Assembly (NCBI GenBank): GCA_009783865.1
Contig: WRCR01000111.1
Span: 1 to 10,296 of the forward strand
DNA length: 10,296 nt
Source of the DNA: Planctomycetaceae bacterium
Lineage (GTDB): Bacteria; Planctomycetota; Planctomycetia; Pirellulales; Thermoguttaceae
Direction of reading: 5' to 3'
In this document: in pieces, positions 6,167 to 10,296 of the stretch
Numbering within the stretch: position 1 is the first letter of the stretch
Layout: each line of letters starts with the position of its first letter
The notes under the pieces: model-generated
The model's database searches: none
What the model was told of the DNA's origin: nothing
The model's input: the letters and a program-made list of their open reading frames with translations, nothing else
Translations under genes and position numbers: made by a program

Positions 6167-7525
6167 TCAAAACTTTTCCATCAGTTGCAGATTTTGATTG
6201 ATTAAATGCCAATCGGCATTGTCTGCCAAACGTCTCGGTGCCGCCCAAGTTAATCTTTCGATTTCATAGCCGCCCCTGCATATCTGCTCTTGCGTCGGAA
6301 AATACGAATTATAGCCGTTGGTACATCCAAGCGGCAGCGTATGTCCGAATTTACTGTATGTCCGCAGCCGCAGGGACATCTCGCACGATGTTTCAAAAGG
6401 AACAGGTATAAAAACAATCGGTCCTACCTTCACAAGCGTTTGCCCATACGTGAAATAAGAATCCCCCGTTTCTCCCTTGGCATGCGCTTCAACAATTTTT
6501 TTCAGGATGTTGATGTTCCTCGCCGACCAGCGACCCGGCTTTGCGGCTTCCAGTTCCGCTAACTCCTTTTGGGCGACTTCAAGTGCCTTGATTGGAGCAT
6601 GCGGCAATCGGACTTCACCGGTAACTACCGCCAATGTTTCATTCTGGTAAGCACCGATGCTCTTGTATGCACGAGAAGCATCAGCAGCGGCAATCTCGCC
6701 GACTTCCATTGCAAGTTCAATGTTGCCGGTACTTCTTCCGTTTGACAACCGTGGACCGACATCACCGAACAAACCGTTAAAAAACAGTGTCGGCGCGCCT
6801 GATTCTTTCTCAAGCCGGTCAGTCGGAACTCCCGACCAATCGCGGGAAACCTCGGTATTACTTCCGGCACCGGTACAATGCGCCGTGCAATGAAGAATGT
6901 TAGCAAGGGGCTTTCCGTCCGCGCTCTTGAAAGAAATGACGGTCATTGTCGAGTCATACGGTCCCCACGGATTTTGTCCCAATATCACTCTGTTGTCCGG
7001 CAAGAGTTGCCGCCGATTGACTCCCGCCCGTGTTTCCGTTGCTGCTGTACCAACGGTGACGGGTTTCATATCTTTGACAGATGCCTTTGCAGCCGCAATA
7101 CATTTGGGAAACAAAATCTCGGTGCAATAATCGTTGTCTCTGTCACTATAAGCGGCATCACCGGAGTCCGAAGTAACCGGTCCCGAATGGGTATGCGAGA
7201 CGGCAATTATTACATTCGCCGCTGGAACGCCTACGGCTTCTCCGCAAACAGTCCGCAATTTAGCGCAAAGTTCATTGCCGAGAAGACAGACGGTCACGCT
7301 CATCAGCACGACTTTGGTCTGCCCTTGTTCAAGTGCCAGCGCAGTAACCGTGAGGTCATCGTGAACCGACGTGCTGGGCTTATCCGAACTGTACCCCATG
7401 AACAATCCGCCGAGTTTCGGCGTGATAATTTCGCGGGCAACTCCTGCTTTTAACGGGTCGTCAGCATTAACTGATGTCGAAAACAGTAATGCCGATAACG
7501 AAAGGAAAAATAGTATTTGTTTCAT
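6167..7525 (-). CDS. Secreted neutral/alkaline ceramidase-like zinc amidase (paralogue B)
   Basis: The 452-aa protein belongs to the neutral ceramidase N-terminal catalytic family (PF04734), Zn-dependent amidases that in characterised members split ceramide into sphingosine and fatty acid. The ATG at 7525 is preferred over a TTG 45 bases upstream, which overlaps the previous gene's stop. The ATG gives a clean signal peptide (MKQILFFLSLSALLFSTSVNA, cleavage before DD). Family motifs in order are SHTHSGP (110-116), LHCTAHCTGAG (211-221) then RDW (228-230), NGLFGDVGPR (250-259), PFETS (376-380) and NGYNSYFPT (403-411) with GGYE (418-421). Compared with the Pseudomonas enzyme as I recall it, the zinc ligands appear kept: H111 of the HTH motif, H216, E378, Y408, plus Y420 twelve residues on. 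It is much shorter than full ceramidases (about 650-780 aa) and lacks their C-terminal domain. It is last in a three-gene operon, 41 nt after paralogue A. The true substrate may be another amide. Confidence 0.88.
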   Translation of the reverse strand: MKQILFFLSLSALLFSTSVNADDPLKAGVAREIITPKLGGLFMGYSSDKPSTSVHDDLTVTALALEQGQTKVVLMSVTVCLLGNELCAKLRTVCGEAVGVPAANVIIAVSHTHSGPVTSDSGDAAYSDRDNDYCTEILFPKCIAAAKASVKDMKPVTVGTAATETRAGVNRRQLLPDNRVILGQNPWGPYDSTMTVISFKSADGKPLANILHCTAHCTGAGSNTEVSRDWSGVPTDRLEKESGAPTLFFNGLFGDVGPRLSNGRSTGNIELAMEVGEIAAADASRAYKSIGAYQNETLAVVTGEVRLPHAPIKALEVAQKELAELEAAKPGRWSARNINILKKIVEAHAKGETGDSYFTYGQTLVKVGPIVFIPVPFETSCEMSLRLRTYSKFGHTLPLGCTNGYNSYFPTQEQICRGGYEIERLTWAAPRRLADNADWHLINQNLQLMEKF

Positions 7526-7566
7526 ATTATCAAGAATAGGTAAAAGCGTCAAAGGAAGGTTATAAA

Positions 7567-8907
7567 TCAACGTTGTCTTGAAGCATCAAACGCCTGTTGA
7601 ACGAGCGGAGCGGAATTCGCCGCAAGACGTTCAAGTTCGCCTCGCTTAAACCGGAAATTAAGGTAATAAAATTGTACCATATTCGGTTCATAGCCGCCTT
7701 CGTCGTATGCGGCATCGTGCGAGAGATAACCGTAGCAGCCGTTGGTATATCCCACGGCGAAACAATCAATCGGCGTATGTTTAGCCAATTCGGGATTCAT
7801 CCATGAAAGTGTTTCAAACGGTCCGGTTACAAACGTTCTATCTCCCAGCACGACGGCGGCAATCTCCGCATCGAGAAAATCAGCACCTCCGTTATTACGG
7901 TATTGAGTTGCCCAGCGTTCCCATTTTTCACACGCTTCGGGTACCTTCGGATGGTCTCCTAGTTGTTTCCGCACGGATTCAACGAACTCGCTGATTTTCT
8001 TATCGTCGGGATAATCATACAGAATAGCGATACGGCGCGCGCACACAGCAAAATGGGGCTTCTGCGGTTCGGCTTTCTTCAACTGTTCGGCAACGGAATC
8101 GACGAGCAGTTTTCCCCAACTGTACATTTTTTCGTCATCAACGTACCATTCCGGTGTGTTGATATTGCCGCAGGCACCTTGAAAAACAAGTGCTTCCGTC
8201 TCTTTCGTGAAAGTATTTCGGATGGCATCGGCGGCAGCACCGGGCCACTCGGCAGCAATAACCCGACTCTTCGAAGCCAGCGAAACCGGATGCATGGTGT
8301 ATCCGAGTATGACCGTCTTGAAAGTGCCGTCAGCCCGCTTGAATCCGACAGCAGGAACCCGCTTTTCAACATGTTTCGTGGGCTTACCGCGCCGTTCAAC
8401 ACCAAGTTCAACTTCACCGGTTGCCGAAACCATTGAACACGCTTCGATTGATGCTTTCGCATCTCTTGCGGCTTTCAACATTCCCGGTATCAAAATCGAC
8501 TCGACGTATTCTTCGGCATACTTGCACCCTATATTTATCCGAACCGCAGTCGGCGCACTGTGAGTGTGTGTCACGGAAATGACAATCCGCCAAGGTTCGA
8601 CACCGAACTCTTTAGCAAGAGCCGTTTTGACCCGCACATTGATTTCCTCGCCGATGGCACCCGAATCAACAACAATCCAGACAAGCGTTTCCGGCTTATT
8701 TTCAAGGTACACCGCTCTTGCGAACAATCGCGATTGGATTCCAATCGAAGGATGCTCCCGATGGAAAAACCCGAACATTTCGGTGCCGGGTTCACCTGTA
8801 ACATCGGCTGATGCCGCTCCAACAAGAAGCGTTTCTGCTTCAGCAGCATTAACCGGAACCGATAACAACAAAACCGATGTCAGAAAGAAAAAAACTAGTT
8901 GTTTCAT
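7567..8907 (-). CDS. Secreted neutral/alkaline ceramidase-like zinc amidase (paralogue A)
   Basis: The 446-aa protein is of the same PF04734 family as the next gene but is clearly diverged. A Sec signal peptide (MKQLVFFFLTSVLLLSVPVNA) is very like that of its neighbour. Motifs are VGAASADVTG (29-38), VTHTHSAP (112-119), GYTMHPVSL (202-210), AEWPG (219-223), QGACGNINT (243-251), GPFETL (362-367) and NGCYGYLSHDAAYDEGGYE (389-407). Likely zinc ligands by family alignment are H114, H206, E365 and Y394, with Y406 in the second tyrosine position, so the active site looks intact. Like its paralogue it lacks the C-terminal domain of full-length ceramidases. It starts 15 nt after the aminotransferase stop, with no clear Shine-Dalgarno site, so translation may be coupled or SD-independent. 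Signal and operon position point to action outside the cytoplasm. Ceramidase activity is only a family inference, and in these bacteria the substrate may be a glycan or amino-acid amide. Confidence 0.87.
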   Translation of the reverse strand: MKQLVFFFLTSVLLLSVPVNAAEAETLLVGAASADVTGEPGTEMFGFFHREHPSIGIQSRLFARAVYLENKPETLVWIVVDSGAIGEEINVRVKTALAKEFGVEPWRIVISVTHTHSAPTAVRINIGCKYAEEYVESILIPGMLKAARDAKASIEACSMVSATGEVELGVERRGKPTKHVEKRVPAVGFKRADGTFKTVILGYTMHPVSLASKSRVIAAEWPGAAADAIRNTFTKETEALVFQGACGNINTPEWYVDDEKMYSWGKLLVDSVAEQLKKAEPQKPHFAVCARRIAILYDYPDDKKISEFVESVRKQLGDHPKVPEACEKWERWATQYRNNGGADFLDAEIAAVVLGDRTFVTGPFETLSWMNPELAKHTPIDCFAVGYTNGCYGYLSHDAAYDEGGYEPNMVQFYYLNFRFKRGELERLAANSAPLVQQAFDASRQR

Positions 8908-8922
8908 TGTATTGATTAGTGG

Positions 8923-10275
8923 TTAGTGTTTAGCGATTTCAGCGGCGTTCTTTTGGATTCGCCGGATGGCATCGGCGATGATTTCCATGTTTTCTTTGGG
9001 ACCAATCAACACGTTCTGCGAGAACCAGACGGCGTTCTCACTGAGGTTGTGATGGTTCGGCAGCGCACCAACGCGTTCTTCCCACTTGTCAAGAAACGCT
9101 TTCGGATACACACGTTTTCCGGCATGAGTATCGTAGGTTCTGCGGACGAACTCTATCCAGTTTCCGTGACCGTATCCGCCTCCGCCCGGTATGTTTTCTG
9201 CACGGAGTGCCTTGAAAAACAAGCCGCGGTTGAGACCGAATGTTTCCGGTTCAATGCGATACATGTAAAGATGCCAGGCGTTCACAGCACCGTCATAAAT
9301 CTTTGCGGGAAAGACACCGGGAATCTCGGAAAGCAACTTGTTCAGGTAAAGCCCATTGTCGTTGCGAATTTTCTGATATTTCTCGATGTGCTTCAACTGG
9401 GCGCAAAGAACAGCCCCTTGAAATTCGGTCATACGATGGTTGAGACCCCGCACGAGACCATTGGTATAATCGTTGGCACCCGACTTGCGTCCGATACAAT
9501 TATAGTGACTCCGGTAAATTCTATCGGCAAGGATTTCATCGTTGGTGAGAACGGCACCGCCTTCACCGCTGGGAAGATTTTTCGAAACCTGAAAACTGAA
9601 ACAGCCGGCTTTGCCGACCGCACCGAGTTTCTTGCCTTTCCATTCTCCGAGATGACCTTGACAGGCATCTTCAAAGACGGGAATGTTGCGCTTTTTACCG
9701 ACTGCCAGAAAGCCGTCCATATTCGCCGGATTGCCGCCAATGTGAACGGGAAGCAGACAGCGGGTGTTTTCCGTACAAGCGGCATCGGCAAGTTTGGCAT
9801 CAACTTGGAACGAATCAATATCGACATCGGCAAAAACGGGAAGAGCAAAATGTCCGATTATCGAATTGATAGTCGCAATGAAGGTGTACGGTGAGGTAAT
9901 AACTTCATCGCCGGGACCGAGGTCAAGGGCGGCAAGTGCCGATACCAACGCCGATGTTCCGCTGCTGGTTGCAATGCAGAATTTGGCACCGCACATTTTG
10001 GCGTATTCGTCCTCAAATTTGGGGACTAAACTTCCTGTGTGAGAGCGAAACCATCTGCCTGTTTTGAGAACGTTGAGAAGGGACTCTTCTTCCTCGCCTT
10101 GCAGGACGGGCCAACTGGAGTAGGAGAGTTTGTTCATCGGGGTGCCGCCGAGCACGGCGGGTTTGTCATCGGCGGAGGCACCGGAGCCGACGAGAACCAT
10201 TGGAACCGCTGCGGCTGCAATACCGAATTGTGAAGTCGTTGAAAGGAAATCACGTCTTGAAAATCGTTCAGTCAT
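8923..10275 (-). CDS. Tat-exported DegT/DnrJ/EryC1/StrS-family PLP aminotransferase
   Basis: The 450-aa product has a fold-type I PLP aminotransferase core of the DegT/DnrJ/EryC1/StrS family, which normally transfers amino groups to keto-sugars in nucleotide-sugar pathways. It begins with a twin-arginine signal: FSRRDFL (5-11), a hydrophobic stretch (18-31), and likely cleavage near ASA (33-35). Core motifs are ATSSGTSAL (102-110, phosphate contact), DEVITSPYTFIAT (123-135), FEDACQGHLG (201-210, D203 expected to pair with the pyridine nitrogen) and FSFQVSKNLPSGEGG (226-240), with K232 the Schiff-base lysine. FQGAVLCAQL (285-294) and ALPNHHNLSE (404-413) follow as in the family. All key residues are present, so it should bind PLP. 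Tat export fits, because cofactor enzymes fold before transport. A weak AAGGG site (10282-10286) precedes the ATG. It is the first visible gene of the minus-strand operon; its promoter lies beyond the window. Its extracytoplasmic substrate is unknown. Confidence 0.9.
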   Translation of the reverse strand: MTERFSRRDFLSTTSQFGIAAAAVPMVLVGSGASADDKPAVLGGTPMNKLSYSSWPVLQGEEEESLLNVLKTGRWFRSHTGSLVPKFEDEYAKMCGAKFCIATSSGTSALVSALAALDLGPGDEVITSPYTFIATINSIIGHFALPVFADVDIDSFQVDAKLADAACTENTRCLLPVHIGGNPANMDGFLAVGKKRNIPVFEDACQGHLGEWKGKKLGAVGKAGCFSFQVSKNLPSGEGGAVLTNDEILADRIYRSHYNCIGRKSGANDYTNGLVRGLNHRMTEFQGAVLCAQLKHIEKYQKIRNDNGLYLNKLLSEIPGVFPAKIYDGAVNAWHLYMYRIEPETFGLNRGLFFKALRAENIPGGGGYGHGNWIEFVRRTYDTHAGKRVYPKAFLDKWEERVGALPNHHNLSENAVWFSQNVLIGPKENMEIIADAIRRIQKNAAEIAKH

Positions 10276-10296
10276 AAAAAGCCCTTTTAGTTTGAG

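Noticed and set aside
6878..7453. 191-codon plus-strand open frame opposite ceramidase-like paralogue B
   Set aside because: Antisense shadow of a gene with intact zinc-site motifs; product has no family features.
7526..7570. TTG start at 7570 for ceramidase-like paralogue B
   Set aside because: It overlaps the stop codon of the previous gene and places 15 residues before a normal signal peptide; the ATG at 7525 gives a better leader.
8926..9894. 322-codon open frame on the plus strand opposite the aminotransferase gene
   Set aside because: It is antisense to a gene with full family motifs, shows no recognisable domain, and is best explained by codon bias of the real gene.
10145..10160. GC palindrome CCGCCG-AGCA-CGGCGG as another repeat copy
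   Set aside because: No head sequence, and it encodes a conserved stretch of the aminotransferase (PAVLGG), so coding constraint explains it.

Overview
The window looks like a piece of a Planctomycetota or related PVC-group chromosome, probably a heterotroph that degrades complex glycans. The evidence is the gene mix rather than any marker gene: a DUF4838 hydrolase, a heparinase II/III-type lyase, two ceramidase-like proteins, an aminotransferase with a twin-arginine signal, and a small protein with a CxC...CxxC zinc ribbon followed by one membrane helix. All are typical of planctomycete annotation. Phylum assignment is inference. No rRNA, tRNA, CRISPR array, integrase or transposase was seen.

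Layout. Bases 1-4053 (+ strand) hold a 5'-truncated DUF4838 protein and, 46 bp later, a secreted heparinase II/III-like lyase; the two are probably co-transcribed. Bases 4061-5206 (- strand) hold an orphan HlyD/RND-type periplasmic adaptor, convergent with the lyase gene with only 7 bp between stop codons. Bases 5207-5476 are a divergent intergenic region with a candidate promoter for the adaptor gene and a 7-bp-arm inverted repeat before the next gene. Bases 5477-6070 (+) encode the zinc-ribbon/single-TM protein. Bases 6071-6166 are a convergent spacer with a strong hairpin terminator. Bases 6167-10275 (-) are a three-gene operon read right to left: Tat-signal DegT-family PLP aminotransferase, ceramidase-like protein A, ceramidase-like protein B.

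How they may work together. Nearly every product carries an export signal (Sec, or Tat for the aminotransferase), so the window encodes extracytoplasmic chemistry. The DUF4838 protein and the lyase would attack an acidic or amino-sugar-containing glycan. The two zinc amidase-like enzymes and the exported PLP enzyme could process substituents, but no substrate can be read from the sequence and no regulator or sugar transporter is present.

The most unusual DNA-level signal is a pair of 26-nt palindromic elements (1736-1761 on +, 4027-4052 on -). They are 22/26 identical, including a compensatory G-C to C-G swap inside the stem. Both lie inside reading frames, and one encodes the last eight residues and most of the stop codon of the lyase. 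This looks like a dispersed REP-like repeat family tolerated inside coding sequence.
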